A DNA stretch of 64,000 bases from Mucilaginibacter sp. dw_454 (GCF_018449775.1 NZ_JAAVVB010000008.1:105787-169786), one strand, 5' to 3'. Positions 25,864 through 34,894 are shown, numbered from the stretch's first letter. The notes: a model not told the origin generated them from the letters alone. Numbers and translations are program-made.

Positions 25864-27669
25864 TTAATCTTTTAAAAATGCTTTAATAACGCGGGCCTTG
25901 TTTTTGCCCAAATTGATTAGTGTATAGCTCTTTGCAGCTGCCGGTATTACGAAGGTTTCGGCATAGGCGAAGGCGTGTTTGGCGCCGTTATCTATCTCCA
26001 GTAAAACCGACTCGCCCTCTACCAGCATCATTACATGGCAAAGGCCGTCGGTGCTAACGTTTACCTTATTATCAAAATCAATGCGGTGCACATCATAAAA
26101 ATGCTCGGCATGGGTAGGCAGGTGGATTAGCTCATAACCTTCGCTTTGCTCAATTACGGTTGGGTTTGAAATCAGTTCTTGCTGCACTTTATCGCCTTTA
26201 CGATCGAACACTAAATTGTTAAAGGCATGGTCGATATTGATAGGGCGCGGATTTCCGTCGAGATCTAAACGCAGCCAATCGTACATCTTAAAGGTGAAGA
26301 TGTATGGCGTGGCGCTGATTTCCAGCACCAGGTTGTTAGCTCCGGCGCTATGGATCGTCCCGTTAGGGATTAAAAACAAGTCGTGCTTTTTGGCCGAATG
26401 CGCCTGTACATAATCGGTAATTTGCAGCTCGGCATTGTTTTTTTGGCTGCCGATTAACGCCTCTTTAAATTCAGCTGGATCAATGCTTTCCTGAAAACCC
26501 AGGTATACCGTGGCTTCGTTAGGTTTGCAATCGAGGATATAATAGGTTTCGTCCTGCGTAATAGTCTCACCAAAATTGTCCTGGATATATTTTAAATGCG
26601 GATGACACTGGATGGATAGGTTGCCACCGTCGTAAGTATCTAAAAAGTCGAACCGGATAGGGAATTCATCGCCAAATTTATCGGCATGTTTACCCAGCAC
26701 TTCGCGGTTGTTATGGAACATCAGGAAATCAAAAGATACTTCCAGCACGTTATCTCCGCTTTTAAAGATAATGCCGTTTTCAGGTACAATTAACTCAAAC
26801 GACCAGGCATAATTCACGGCATCTTTATTCAGTCCGGGGATACGGTTCTTCATCCATTGCCCGCCCCAGGCGCCTGGCTCAAACCATGGCCGCACGCGGA
26901 TAACGGATTGGGCCATTTGATTTAATCCGGCCGCGAAATCCGCTTTGTGCATCCAATTAATCGTATCGGGCCATTGGCCATCGGCTACGATATCGATTTT
27001 ATCAAGAATGGCTTTTTTGTGCGCGTTGCACAGCACCCAATCTACAAAGTAAAAGCGTTTATACATTTGGGCCGGCTCAAGCATTTGCGGAGTGCCCAAA
27101 TTAGTCGCGGTGCCGGCACGCATGCGAAATTGGATCTCGTTTTTGGGTACGTCGATATAGATCAATGGCGCATCCCAACCGGCCAAAGCTGCACCTGTGC
27201 CTATGATGATATTAATGTCTGATGATGTATCCGGACGCTGTGATCGCAGTTGTTCTAACTCAAATAAATCCTGTAATTGCAACGTACATTTGGTACCCCA
27301 AACAGAAGTTGGTGTACCCAGGAAAGGTTGTACCAGGCCATCAATTTCAGCCGCAGATTTTAGATACCTTGAGGTTTCAATAAAATTTACGCTAAGGCCC
27401 TTTTTCTCTATTTCTGCTTTTAAAGCATTTTTTGCCAATCCCCACCATACACCGCCATAGCCGTCAATCACTACGGTTTTTTGCTGCGCGATATATTGGG
27501 CTAGCGTGGCATAACCGCTGAAGATCGTGCCATCGGCCAATTTAGTTACGGGGTAAATATTGTATACCTCTCCGTCATTCACATCCTCCAGTTTATCGGG
27601 CATGAGATATTGCGTGGTTTTACGCAGTTGGGCGGCTAATTGGGTTTTATTGGCAGATGTATTATTCAT
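25864..27669 (-). CDS. manA: Class I mannose-6-phosphate isomerase, long form
   Basis: The 601-residue protein interconverts mannose-6-phosphate and fructose-6-phosphate. The catalytic part lies at about 255-600. It has the zinc-site order QCHP (near 361), DETYYIL (near 377) and NGTIHSAG (near 440), plus WGGQW upstream. The first about 220 residues form an extra domain with IDGYGGVWWG, IIIGTGAALAGW and RAGTATNLGTPQ, resembling a nucleoside-kinase-like fold with no intact P-loop. Such long forms occur in Bacteroidota. First gene of the mannose operon. Upstream lies a candidate minus-strand promoter (27776-27783). A sugar kinase for free mannose is not seen here. Confidence 0.85.
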   Translation of the reverse strand: MNNTSANKTQLAAQLRKTTQYLMPDKLEDVNDGEVYNIYPVTKLADGTIFSGYATLAQYIAQQKTVVIDGYGGVWWGLAKNALKAEIEKKGLSVNFIETSRYLKSAAEIDGLVQPFLGTPTSVWGTKCTLQLQDLFELEQLRSQRPDTSSDINIIIGTGAALAGWDAPLIYIDVPKNEIQFRMRAGTATNLGTPQMLEPAQMYKRFYFVDWVLCNAHKKAILDKIDIVADGQWPDTINWMHKADFAAGLNQMAQSVIRVRPWFEPGAWGGQWMKNRIPGLNKDAVNYAWSFELIVPENGIIFKSGDNVLEVSFDFLMFHNNREVLGKHADKFGDEFPIRFDFLDTYDGGNLSIQCHPHLKYIQDNFGETITQDETYYILDCKPNEATVYLGFQESIDPAEFKEALIGSQKNNAELQITDYVQAHSAKKHDLFLIPNGTIHSAGANNLVLEISATPYIFTFKMYDWLRLDLDGNPRPINIDHAFNNLVFDRKGDKVQQELISNPTVIEQSEGYELIHLPTHAEHFYDVHRIDFDNKVNVSTDGLCHVMMLVEGESVLLEIDNGAKHAFAYAETFVIPAAAKSYTLINLGKNKARVIKAFLKD

Positions 27670-27684
27670 TTTTAATTGTTGTAA

Positions 27685-27694
27685 TGTATGTACA
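27685..27694. promoter_or_regulatory. Candidate GntR-family half-dyad (TGTA-N2-TACA)
   Basis: TGTATGTACA is an inverted TGTA/TACA pair, the general shape of HutC-subfamily GntR operators. It lies 16 bp upstream of the manA start codon, inside the predicted leader. Support is by motif shape and position only. Confidence 0.4.
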
Positions 27695-27769
27695 TATAAA
27701 CAGGCCTGATTTTGCGAATGATTAATTTTTAAGCCCGGAAAATTTTTAAAACAGCGGTTTATATGCGGT

Positions 27770-27783
27770 TATGTACAAACATA
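27770..27783 (-). promoter_or_regulatory. Candidate promoter and overlapping operator of the mannose operon
   Basis: On the minus strand 27783-27776 reads TATGTTTG, a match to the Bacteroidota -7 box TAnnTTTG. The same bases carry an inverted repeat TATGT-N4-ACATA, so a regulator bound there would block the promoter. The divergent GntR gene starts 58 bp further on. An upstream TTG-like element at 27807-27805 is weak. Confidence 0.45.
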
Positions 27784-27841
27784 TAAATTAATTAACATAA
27801 TCATCAAGCGTTTAAAAAACTTATAATTGTAAAAGAATATT

Positions 27842-28570
27842 ATGCGCCACGCTATAGACCATAAAAGCCCTGTCCCACTGCATGCGCAGGCGGAGATCCT
27901 TTTGCGGCAAATGATTAGTGAGGACGAGTACCAAAACGGTAAGATTTTCCCAAACGAGATTGAGCTGGCCAAGCAACTGGCTATATCGCGCTCCACCCTT
28001 CGCCAGGCTATTAACAAATTGGTTTTTGAAGGATTACTAGTTCGCCGTAAACGTACGGGTACCAAAGTGGCCAAAAGCGTGGTAAGCTCGCGCTCTAACA
28101 ACTGGCTCAGCTTTTCGCAAGAAATGAAGCTGCGCGGCATCGCCATAAAAAACTTTGAAACCAATATTTCATGGGCGCTACCCGATGAGGAGATAGCCGA
28201 TTTCTTCGAGATTAAATCCGAGCGCCAGGTACTTAAAATGGAAAAACTGCGCGGCAAGCCCGAGGGACCGTTTGTATATTTTGTATCGTATTTCCACCCC
28301 CGCGTAGGGCTAACGGGCGACGAGGATTTTACCCAGCCGCTTTACGAAATGCTGGAGCATGAGCATTCGGTCATTGCCACGCTATCTAAAGAAGAGATCA
28401 GCGCTATTGCGGCGGATGAGTTTATTGCCGGGAAGTTACAGATACCTGTTGGCAGCCCGGTGCTATTTAGAAAACGTTTTGTATTTGACCATGGCGAGCG
28501 GCCGATTGAATATAACCTGGGCTTTTATAAGGCGGATAGTTTTGTTTATACGGTGGAGAGTTTGCGGTGA
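27842..28570 (+). CDS. GntR family transcriptional regulator (HutC/UTRA type)
   Basis: A 242-residue regulator. The N-terminal winged helix (1-75) is typical: VPLHAQAEILLRQMIS, GKIFPNEIELAKQLAISRSTLRQAINKLVFEGLLVRRKRTGTKV. The C-terminal UTRA ligand domain (about 95-240) follows, with EISAIAADEFIAGKLQIPVGSPVLFRKRF. UTRA domains bind small molecules, often phosphosugars. It is divergent from the mannose operon with 172 bp between, so it most probably represses manA, the porter and GH92 and responds to a mannose-derived ligand. Two inverted motifs in the gap are candidate operators. Confidence 0.88.
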   Translation: MRHAIDHKSPVPLHAQAEILLRQMISEDEYQNGKIFPNEIELAKQLAISRSTLRQAINKLVFEGLLVRRKRTGTKVAKSVVSSRSNNWLSFSQEMKLRGIAIKNFETNISWALPDEEIADFFEIKSERQVLKMEKLRGKPEGPFVYFVSYFHPRVGLTGDEDFTQPLYEMLEHEHSVIATLSKEEISAIAADEFIAGKLQIPVGSPVLFRKRFVFDHGERPIEYNLGFYKADSFVYTVESLR

Positions 28571-28651
28571 GGTTTTGCGTTTTAAAACAACCAGATGCCA
28601 CAAAATTGCCACAAGCGGGACGCTTGCTGTAGCGCCTGTAGGACTCAAAAT

Positions 28652-28735
28652 TGTCATTGCGAGGAGGAACGACGAAGCAATCGCACGCGTTAAAGCCTTT
28701 CTCCTTGCGATTGCCACGCTACGCTCGCAATGACA
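28652..28735. repeat. REP hairpin, family GTCATTGCGAGCGA (copy 2)
   Basis: Imperfect copy running from TGTCATTGCGAGG to CTCGCAATGACA, with a larger centre than copy 1. It lies in front of the S41 peptidase gene. An open frame happens to run through it, which explains why the peptidase frame appears to extend 44 codons upstream. Confidence 0.75.
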
Positions 28736-28782
28736 GGGCTGATTTAGTGAATAAATCGTATCCTTGTATACGCGCCTATCCA

Positions 28783-30174
28783 ATGACCAAAAAACTTCTC
28801 CTTGCAACGTTTTTCTCCTTACTGGTAAACATCGCCTTCGGGCAAACGCAACAGAAATTTACCCCGCAACAAATGCGACAGGATATTGACAGCCTGGTTA
28901 AAAATCTGCTGGCGGTACATCCCAATCCGTTTTACCGGTATCCTAAAAGTTCATTTTTTAACGATATTGATCAGTTAAAAGCAGGGCTTACTACTAATCT
29001 AACCAAAGTTGAATTTTACCTGTGGGTTGAGACACTTTTAGGGCATCTCGAAGACGGCCATACCGACCTGGCTTTTCCGAGTGATTATTATGATGCCAAC
29101 CCTTTTGTCTTTCCTTATAACGTTAAACTGTCTACTCAAAAACCTTTTATTGTTTTGCAAAGCGCTTCGACGGTGATCAAATCAGAAATACCTGCCGGGG
29201 CCGAGATCATCAGCGTTAATAATATACCTGCGCAACAAATTGCGAACGACATTGCCGACCGCAACACCGGCGAGAACCGTTTGTTCAGGGCAGATTTTGG
29301 CTCGTCGAACTTTGACTTTTACCTGGAAGCGCTTTATAAAGCCAATGGCATTTATAGGGTTAAATACAAAGATAAAGGCCTGGTTAAAACTGTCGCCATA
29401 CAGGGCTTACGGAAATCAGAATTAGATAAACGACACCGTGAAGAAAAAACAGTAAGCAGTATTAATGCTGATCCTACTTATTCCATAAAACTCTTTACCA
29501 AAGACTATACCGCATTAATTGATTTTAAAAGCTTTGACTGGGATGGTTTCAGCAAATTTATGGATACCACTTTCAGGCAATTGAAAGAAAAACACATTAA
29601 GCATTTAATCATCAACCTGATTGATGACGGCGGTGGCGACTCGGACGTTGGCGATGAGTTTTTTCAATATCTGTTGGATAAGCCTTTTACCCAGTACGCC
29701 AAGATCCTCGAAAAAAACAGCGAACCCTTAAAGCAGCGATTGCGTGAGCATCGTAAAGACAAAGCGTTAAGCAATGACGACAAAGCCTTATTAGCGAAAC
29801 CCGATGGATCTTTAGACACGGTTTATTGCGATAAAATAGCCATTCGCAAAAATCCATGGCGCTATGACGGGGAGGTGATTTTGTTAACCAATATTAAAAC
29901 CTATTCATCCGCAGCAGATTTTGCGCAATGTTTCAAGTACTATAAACGCGGACTTATAATTGGCGAAGAAACCGGCGGCCTGATTAAAAGTTATGGCGAC
30001 ATAGTGCCGGTGTATTTGCCCAATACCGGTTTGGAATTAACCATATCCAGCAAACTTTATTACAACTCGGGAGCCGGCGAAAATGATTGGCACGGGGTGA
30101 TCCCGGATATAAAAGCAACATCCGACGAGGCCTTGCAGCGGGCATTTGATTATATTGATGAGCAGGGGAAATAA
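28783..30174 (+). CDS. Secreted S41 family peptidase
   Basis: A 463-residue protein when started at the ATG at 28783, which gives a clean signal peptide (MTKKLLLATFFSLLVNIAFG). An N-terminal helical part and a PDZ-like region (about 95-190; IPAGAEIISVNNIPAQQI) precede the S41 catalytic core. The core contains HLIINLIDDGGGDSDVGDEFFQYL and the nucleophile segment TYSSAADFAQCFKY, followed by IGEETGG. S41 enzymes are tail-specific-type proteases; this one probably acts in the periplasm or as an exported protease. It is a single gene flanked by repeats on both sides. The longer frame upstream is REP sequence and is not counted. Confidence 0.85.
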   Translation: MTKKLLLATFFSLLVNIAFGQTQQKFTPQQMRQDIDSLVKNLLAVHPNPFYRYPKSSFFNDIDQLKAGLTTNLTKVEFYLWVETLLGHLEDGHTDLAFPSDYYDANPFVFPYNVKLSTQKPFIVLQSASTVIKSEIPAGAEIISVNNIPAQQIANDIADRNTGENRLFRADFGSSNFDFYLEALYKANGIYRVKYKDKGLVKTVAIQGLRKSELDKRHREEKTVSSINADPTYSIKLFTKDYTALIDFKSFDWDGFSKFMDTTFRQLKEKHIKHLIINLIDDGGGDSDVGDEFFQYLLDKPFTQYAKILEKNSEPLKQRLREHRKDKALSNDDKALLAKPDGSLDTVYCDKIAIRKNPWRYDGEVILLTNIKTYSSAADFAQCFKYYKRGLIIGEETGGLIKSYGDIVPVYLPNTGLELTISSKLYYNSGAGENDWHGVIPDIKATSDEALQRAFDYIDEQGK

Positions 30175-30207
30175 AGCCATTCAATACCTTATGACAAGTG
30201 CGCGCGG

Positions 30208-30280
30208 CTGTCATGCTGAGGCATTCGAAGCATATGGGCAAAGGCCATACGCTCACCCTTCGAGGGCCTCAGGGTGACAG
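30208..30280. repeat. Palindromic intergenic repeat, family CTGTCATGCTGAGG
   Basis: Inverted ends CTGTCATGCTGAGG and GCCTCAGGGTGACAG enclose a centre with weaker pairing. It sits just behind the S41 peptidase stop and 28 bp in front of the GTTTCA element. It differs from the GTCATTGCGAGCGA family but has the same plan and may act as a terminator. Confidence 0.65.
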
Positions 30281-30308
30281 GCCATTTTATACATGCTTCG
30301 TTTTCTCC

Positions 30309-30454
30309 GTGAAACAAAAAATACTTAAAAGTCATTTTTGCTGTTTCATTTTGTTTCACTATATTTTCATAAATAGCTAATTATAAGGTTATTAATCAAA
30401 AAATCTGTTTCACTTGTTTCATCTGTTGCACACACACGTGAAACAAAACACCGC
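30309..30454. repeat. GTTTCA/TGAAAC-rich 146-bp element, copy A
   Basis: This element recurs at 60580-60726 in inverse orientation. The first about 52 bp and the last about 50 bp are nearly identical in both copies, the middle about 45 bp is AT-rich and diverged. It starts GTGAAACAAAAAAT and ends CACGTGAAACAAAACACCGC, and contains GTTTCATTTTGTTTCAC and GTTTCACTTGTTTCATC. Nested inverted pairs (GTGAAAC with GTTTCAC) allow folding. It is followed 6 bp later by a strong hairpin terminator. No coding capacity. Confidence 0.7.
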
Positions 30455-30460
30455 TAACGC

Positions 30461-30490
30461 AAAAGCCCCGATCTTTCGATGCGGGGCTTT
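30461..30490. terminator. GC-rich hairpin terminator
   Basis: AAAGCCCCG pairs with CGGGGCTTT, plus ATC/GAT around a TTTC loop with one bulge. On the minus strand it lies 36 bp past the stop of the CzcA-type pump and is followed by TTTT, so it likely ends the efflux operon. It may also end a transcript of the GTTTCA element on the plus strand. Confidence 0.8.
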
Positions 30491-30526
30491 GCTCCGTTAT
30501 TGGCAAACCTGATTAATAACTTCTCT

Positions 30527-33500
30527 TTAAGGTCTTTTCACGGCGCCTATCTTGGCAAGCAGCTTTCTATTTTCGCGACGGTGGATCAATCTGTGCACCA
30601 AAGCGTATATAATAGGCAGTATAAGTAAGGTTAATATAGTCGAGGTGATCAAACCACCGATAACCACAATAGCCAGCGGTTTCTGGGTTTCGCTACCAAT
30701 ACCGGTTGATATCGCAGCAGGCATCAAACCAATAGCAGCCATCAGGGCGGTCATTACTACCGGCCTAACGCGTGATATTACGCCATCAAGGATGGCTTTA
30801 TCTAAAGGTATGTGCGCTTCCAGGTTCTTCTTGAACACCGATATCAGGATCACCCCGTTCTGGATACATACCCCAAACAAAGCAATGAACCCAATACCCG
30901 CCGAGATACTGAAGTTGATACCCGTTATATGCAGCGCCAGGATGCCGCCAATCAGCGCAAACGGTACGTTCAGGATAACCAGCGTAGCGTCCTTGACATT
31001 CCCAAAGGTGATGAACAGGATCAGGAAGATAACCAGCAAGCAGATTGGCACCACATGAGCCAGCGTCTTAGACGCACGGGTTTGGTTCTCAAACTCGCCC
31101 ACCCACTGGGTTGAGTAGCCCTGATCCAGATGCACCAGTCGGTTTACCTTGGCTTGTGCCTCGGCAATGGTGCTACCTAAGTCGCGGCCACGGTTAGAGA
31201 ACTTAACCGCAATGTGGCGCATGTTGTTATCGCGATATATGAACGCGGGGCCGGTTAGTATCTTAATATTTGCTATCTCTTTTATGGCTATCTTAGATCC
31301 GTTCAGGGTTGGCACCATTAGGTTCTCAATCTTATCCTGCGTATCGCGAAACTCCTTCTGGTAACGCACGCGGATGTCGAACCGGCGTTCGCCCTCATAT
31401 AATTCGGTAGCTGCTTTACCACCTATCGCCATCTCGATCACCGCGTTTGCATCGGCAGTAGACACGCCATAAAGTGCCATTTTGCGTTGATCCAACTCAA
31501 TTCTAAACTCCGGCTGGCCCAGGTTACGCAGCACGCCTAAATCGTCAATGCCCTTTACTGTTTTCAGCACCTTCAGCACTTCGTCGGCTTTGTGGTCCAG
31601 TACATCGAAATCAGAACCAAAGATATTAACTGCCAGCGATGCGTTAACACCCGCCACGGCCTCCTCTACGTTATCCCTGATAGGCTGTGAATAGTTGAAT
31701 ACAGCACCCGGTATCTTGATCAACTGGGTATTCATTTGGTCAATCAGGTCGTCCTCACTTAATCCCTTGCGCCATTGTTTCTTATCTTTCAGGTCCACCT
31801 GGATCTGTACGTCAAAGAAGCCTTTAGGGTCGGTACCGTCATTGGTACGGCCCACCTGCGCCAGGGTCTGTTTAACCTCGGGAAACGCGGCCAGTATCTG
31901 CATCATCTTTTGGTTGATGCTTTCGGCTTCCGGTAATGAAACGCTCATCGGCAGTTCTGCCTCCACCCATAGTGCGCCCTCATTCAAATCGGGCAGGAAC
32001 TCGGTACCCAGGAACCTGGCCGAAAAGAACGTCAGCGCCATAAAAGTTATAGCCACCAGCAAGCTTAGCTTAGGGTTTCTATAGGTATAGCTGAACATTC
32101 GCCGTATGCCGTTCTCAAAGAACGATACTACCGGGTTATGCTTCTCTTTTACATTCTTATTTAATAGGATGCTTGACAAAGCAGGCACCAGCGTCAATGT
32201 AAATATCAATGCACCCAACAAGGCAAAACCCAGGGTATAAGCCAGCGGCGAGAACATCTTACCTTCCACCTTCTGGAAAGCAAAGATGGGTATCAAACAG
32301 GTGATGATAATCAGCTTGGAGAAGAAGATAGCCTTGCCCATTTCGGCACCTACATTCTTGAACAGGCCCAGCTTGGCCAGCTTGTTAAATTTCTCCATGC
32401 CGACTTCGTGCGCCTTATGATCAAGCGCTACGAAGATGCCCTCCACCATTACCACGGCCCCATCTATGATGATACCGAAATCTACCGCCCCCATCGATAG
32501 CAAGTTGGCGCTCATGCCCTTTATCCGCATACAGATAAAGGCAAACAGCAAGGATAGCGGTATAATGATAGCCACCGTAAGCGTAGTACGCCAATCGGCC
32601 ATAAACAGGAATACGATCACGGTTACCAATACGATACCTTCCAGCAGGTTATGAATAACCGTCTCGGTACAGAAGTCCATCAGGTTAGTACGATCATAGA
32701 ATGTATCGATCTTTACATCTTTTGGCAGGATGTTATCATTCAAATCCTTAACCTTATCACGGACGCGATCCAATACTTCGGCAGGGTTCTCACCCTTCCG
32801 CATTACAATGATACCTTCAATAACATCTTTCTGCTTATCGCGACTAACCTGGCCCAGGCGCGGCAAGCCGGCCTCGTGCACATCGGCAACGTCTTTGGCT
32901 AGTATAGGTACGTTGTTAACATTTTTGATGATGATGCTTTTCATCTCATCAATATTGTTGATAAGACCGATACCTCGAACTACATACGCTTGATCGTTCT
33001 TTTCGATTACGTCGCCACCTACGTTGATGTTACTGCGATTAATAGCATTAAAAACATCCAACGAAGTCAGACCATATTTTTGAAGTAAAGCAGGGTTAAC
33101 GCTCACTTCGTATGATTTCTCTTCACCACCAAAGCTGTTTACGTCGGCTACACCGGGTACCGATTTAAACTGGCGGTCAAGCACCCAATCCTGTATGGCG
33201 GTAAGTTCATGCAGTGATTTGGTTTTGCTCTTTAGTGTGTAACGGTAGATTTCGCCCGTTGGGCCATAAGGTGGCTCGATTTCGGGTTTTACGCCATCGG
33301 GTAAATCGGCATTGGCCAGGCGGCTTAGCACTTGCTGACGCGCAAAGGCATCATCAACATCGTCATCAAAAATGATGCGGGTGTAAGATAAGCCAAAGGC
33401 AGAGGTAGTACGCAGGTTTGATTTCTTTTGTACCGAGTTCAGCACCGTTTCAATCGGAATGGTGATGAGTTTCTCCACCTCCTCGGCGCTACGGCCCGGC

Positions 33501-33667
33501 CACTGCGCGATGATGATGATCTGCGTATTGGTTACATCCGGGAAGGTTTCAATAGGAGTATTTGAGTAACTCCACACGCCAAGGCCTGCCAAAATAGCGG
33601 TCATGAAAAACACGAAATAACGGTGTTTTAGTGAGAAGTAGATTATGTTTTTAATGAATTTATTCAT
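30527..33667 (-). CDS. HME-RND metal efflux pump, CzcA type
   Basis: A 1046-residue inner-membrane proton antiporter, full length for the family. It has a first helix after HRYFVFFMT, ETFPDVTNTQI, two large periplasmic loops, and the helix-4 signature DFGIIIDGAVVMVE (396-409). This is the acidic DFGIIxDGAV form linked to divalent cations (cobalt, zinc, cadmium, nickel) rather than the copper/silver CusA form. It works with the adaptor and TolC-like genes upstream on the same strand to export metal out of the cell. The 102-bp gap before it holds an inverted repeat. Metal specificity is inferred from one motif. Confidence 0.9.
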   Translation of the reverse strand: MNKFIKNIIYFSLKHRYFVFFMTAILAGLGVWSYSNTPIETFPDVTNTQIIIIAQWPGRSAEEVEKLITIPIETVLNSVQKKSNLRTTSAFGLSYTRIIFDDDVDDAFARQQVLSRLANADLPDGVKPEIEPPYGPTGEIYRYTLKSKTKSLHELTAIQDWVLDRQFKSVPGVADVNSFGGEEKSYEVSVNPALLQKYGLTSLDVFNAINRSNINVGGDVIEKNDQAYVVRGIGLINNIDEMKSIIIKNVNNVPILAKDVADVHEAGLPRLGQVSRDKQKDVIEGIIVMRKGENPAEVLDRVRDKVKDLNDNILPKDVKIDTFYDRTNLMDFCTETVIHNLLEGIVLVTVIVFLFMADWRTTLTVAIIIPLSLLFAFICMRIKGMSANLLSMGAVDFGIIIDGAVVMVEGIFVALDHKAHEVGMEKFNKLAKLGLFKNVGAEMGKAIFFSKLIIITCLIPIFAFQKVEGKMFSPLAYTLGFALLGALIFTLTLVPALSSILLNKNVKEKHNPVVSFFENGIRRMFSYTYRNPKLSLLVAITFMALTFFSARFLGTEFLPDLNEGALWVEAELPMSVSLPEAESINQKMMQILAAFPEVKQTLAQVGRTNDGTDPKGFFDVQIQVDLKDKKQWRKGLSEDDLIDQMNTQLIKIPGAVFNYSQPIRDNVEEAVAGVNASLAVNIFGSDFDVLDHKADEVLKVLKTVKGIDDLGVLRNLGQPEFRIELDQRKMALYGVSTADANAVIEMAIGGKAATELYEGERRFDIRVRYQKEFRDTQDKIENLMVPTLNGSKIAIKEIANIKILTGPAFIYRDNNMRHIAVKFSNRGRDLGSTIAEAQAKVNRLVHLDQGYSTQWVGEFENQTRASKTLAHVVPICLLVIFLILFITFGNVKDATLVILNVPFALIGGILALHITGINFSISAGIGFIALFGVCIQNGVILISVFKKNLEAHIPLDKAILDGVISRVRPVVMTALMAAIGLMPAAISTGIGSETQKPLAIVVIGGLITSTILTLLILPIIYALVHRLIHRRENRKLLAKIGAVKRP

Positions 33668-33672
33668 TGTCT

Positions 33673-33757
33673 GGTATCAAGTATAGAGTATCAAATAGTA
33701 AGATAATTAAGCGGCGTATCAGGTCAAGTATCGTCTTGATACTAGGTACTTGATACT
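33673..33757. repeat. Intercistronic inverted repeat between adaptor and pump genes
   Basis: Arms 33673-33694 and 33736-33757 share the plan GGTATCAAGTA-GTATCAA against TTGATAC-GTACTTGATACT, with further GTATCA copies inside. Folding would place a long stem between two cistrons of the efflux operon, which could alter the ratio of adaptor to pump. It resembles small dispersed GTATCAAGTA repeats rather than an operator. Confidence 0.6.
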
Positions 33758-33769
33758 AGCTACTCCTAA

Positions 33770-34870
33770 TTAATCGCCGGTTATCGCGTCATATAACAAC
33801 AATTGATTTTTGGAGACTACCTTATCGCCGGGCTGTAAGCCGGAGGCTATGTATGATACATCGTCAACCGTTTTTATTACGCTTACTTCGCGCACTTTAA
33901 GGTCGCACTTGCTATTGTAGATCACCACATAGTTCTTGCTGCTATCAAACACCACCGCCTTTGCAGGTACCGATACCGCCTGGGTGTTCTCGCTATTGGT
34001 GATGACTACGTTGGTAAACATCTCCGGCTTCAACAACATCCCCGGGTTAGGCAGCGCTATTTTGATCTTCATTACTTTATTATCCGGATCTAATACCGAA
34101 CTGATCTCGTTTACTTTACCGTCAAACACTTTACCCGGGTAAGCCAGCGTAGTTACTTTGGCTGTATAGCCAACCTTTACTTTGCTGATGTCCGATTCGA
34201 ACACGTTTGCCCAGATCCATACATCCTGCATATTGGATATAGTGAACATACTGCCCGCGTTATCCTGGCGAATGAAGCTGCCGGAGGTAATGTTCTTTTC
34301 GATAATGTAACCACTTTCCGGAGCTTTGATAACCAAAGTGCCATTTTCGCTGGTATTGCCGCCGCCGTTGATAGACAGTTGCTGCTTAACCTTGCGGTTG
34401 GCCGCCATAGCTTTATTATAGTTCTCTTGAGCCTCGGTATAATCACGCTCGCTTGAAATGCCATTTTTGTATAATGATTCTGCCTGATCTAACTGACGTT
34501 TAGCAACGGATACATCTGATTGAGTTGATGACAGATCGGTATAGTTACCCGCTACATCTGCACTGCGCATAATAGCCAGCGTTTGCCCTTTAGATACTTT
34601 ATCACCTAATGAAACCCTTACGGATATCACCTGTCCGCTGGAAAACGGGAAAACTTTAACTACGTTATTATCATCGCTTGATACTTCGCCGGATAGGCTA
34701 AGCTCATCCTTCATGGTGCTGGTTTTTGCAGTATCTATGGTGATCATTTTTTGTAATGAATCACTTACACATACCTGCGTATTCTCAGGGGCATCAACGG
34801 TTTTGGGCTTGCAGGATGCCAAAAACATTAAGCTGCCAAGACCAATCAAAATCGTTTCTTTTTTCATCAT
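33770..34870 (-). CDS. Efflux RND periplasmic adaptor, CzcB type (lipoprotein)
   Basis: A 366-residue membrane fusion protein. The lipobox FLASC puts the lipid-bearing Cys at 20. Features in order: the half lipoyl piece GQVISVRVSLGDKVSKGQTLAIM, an alpha-hairpin (about 100-165, DLSSTQSDVSVAKRQLDQAE), the second half lipoyl piece LVIKAPESGYIIEKNITSGSFI, and the beta-barrel with DVWIWANVFESDISKVKVG. The membrane-proximal end has GLQPGDKVVSKNQLLLYDA. No His/Met-rich metal-binding extension is seen. Located 24 bp after the TolC-like gene. Confidence 0.9.
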   Translation of the reverse strand: MMKKETILIGLGSLMFLASCKPKTVDAPENTQVCVSDSLQKMITIDTAKTSTMKDELSLSGEVSSDDNNVVKVFPFSSGQVISVRVSLGDKVSKGQTLAIMRSADVAGNYTDLSSTQSDVSVAKRQLDQAESLYKNGISSERDYTEAQENYNKAMAANRKVKQQLSINGGGNTSENGTLVIKAPESGYIIEKNITSGSFIRQDNAGSMFTISNMQDVWIWANVFESDISKVKVGYTAKVTTLAYPGKVFDGKVNEISSVLDPDNKVMKIKIALPNPGMLLKPEMFTNVVITNSENTQAVSVPAKAVVFDSSKNYVVIYNSKCDLKVREVSVIKTVDDVSYIASGLQPGDKVVSKNQLLLYDAITGD

Positions 34871-34894
34871 TATTATAGTATATCAATTTTAGTA

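Noticed and set aside
28651..28782. Upstream extension of the S41 peptidase frame by 44 codons
   Set aside because: The bases are a REP hairpin that happens to lack stops, and the ATG at 28783 gives a proper signal peptide.
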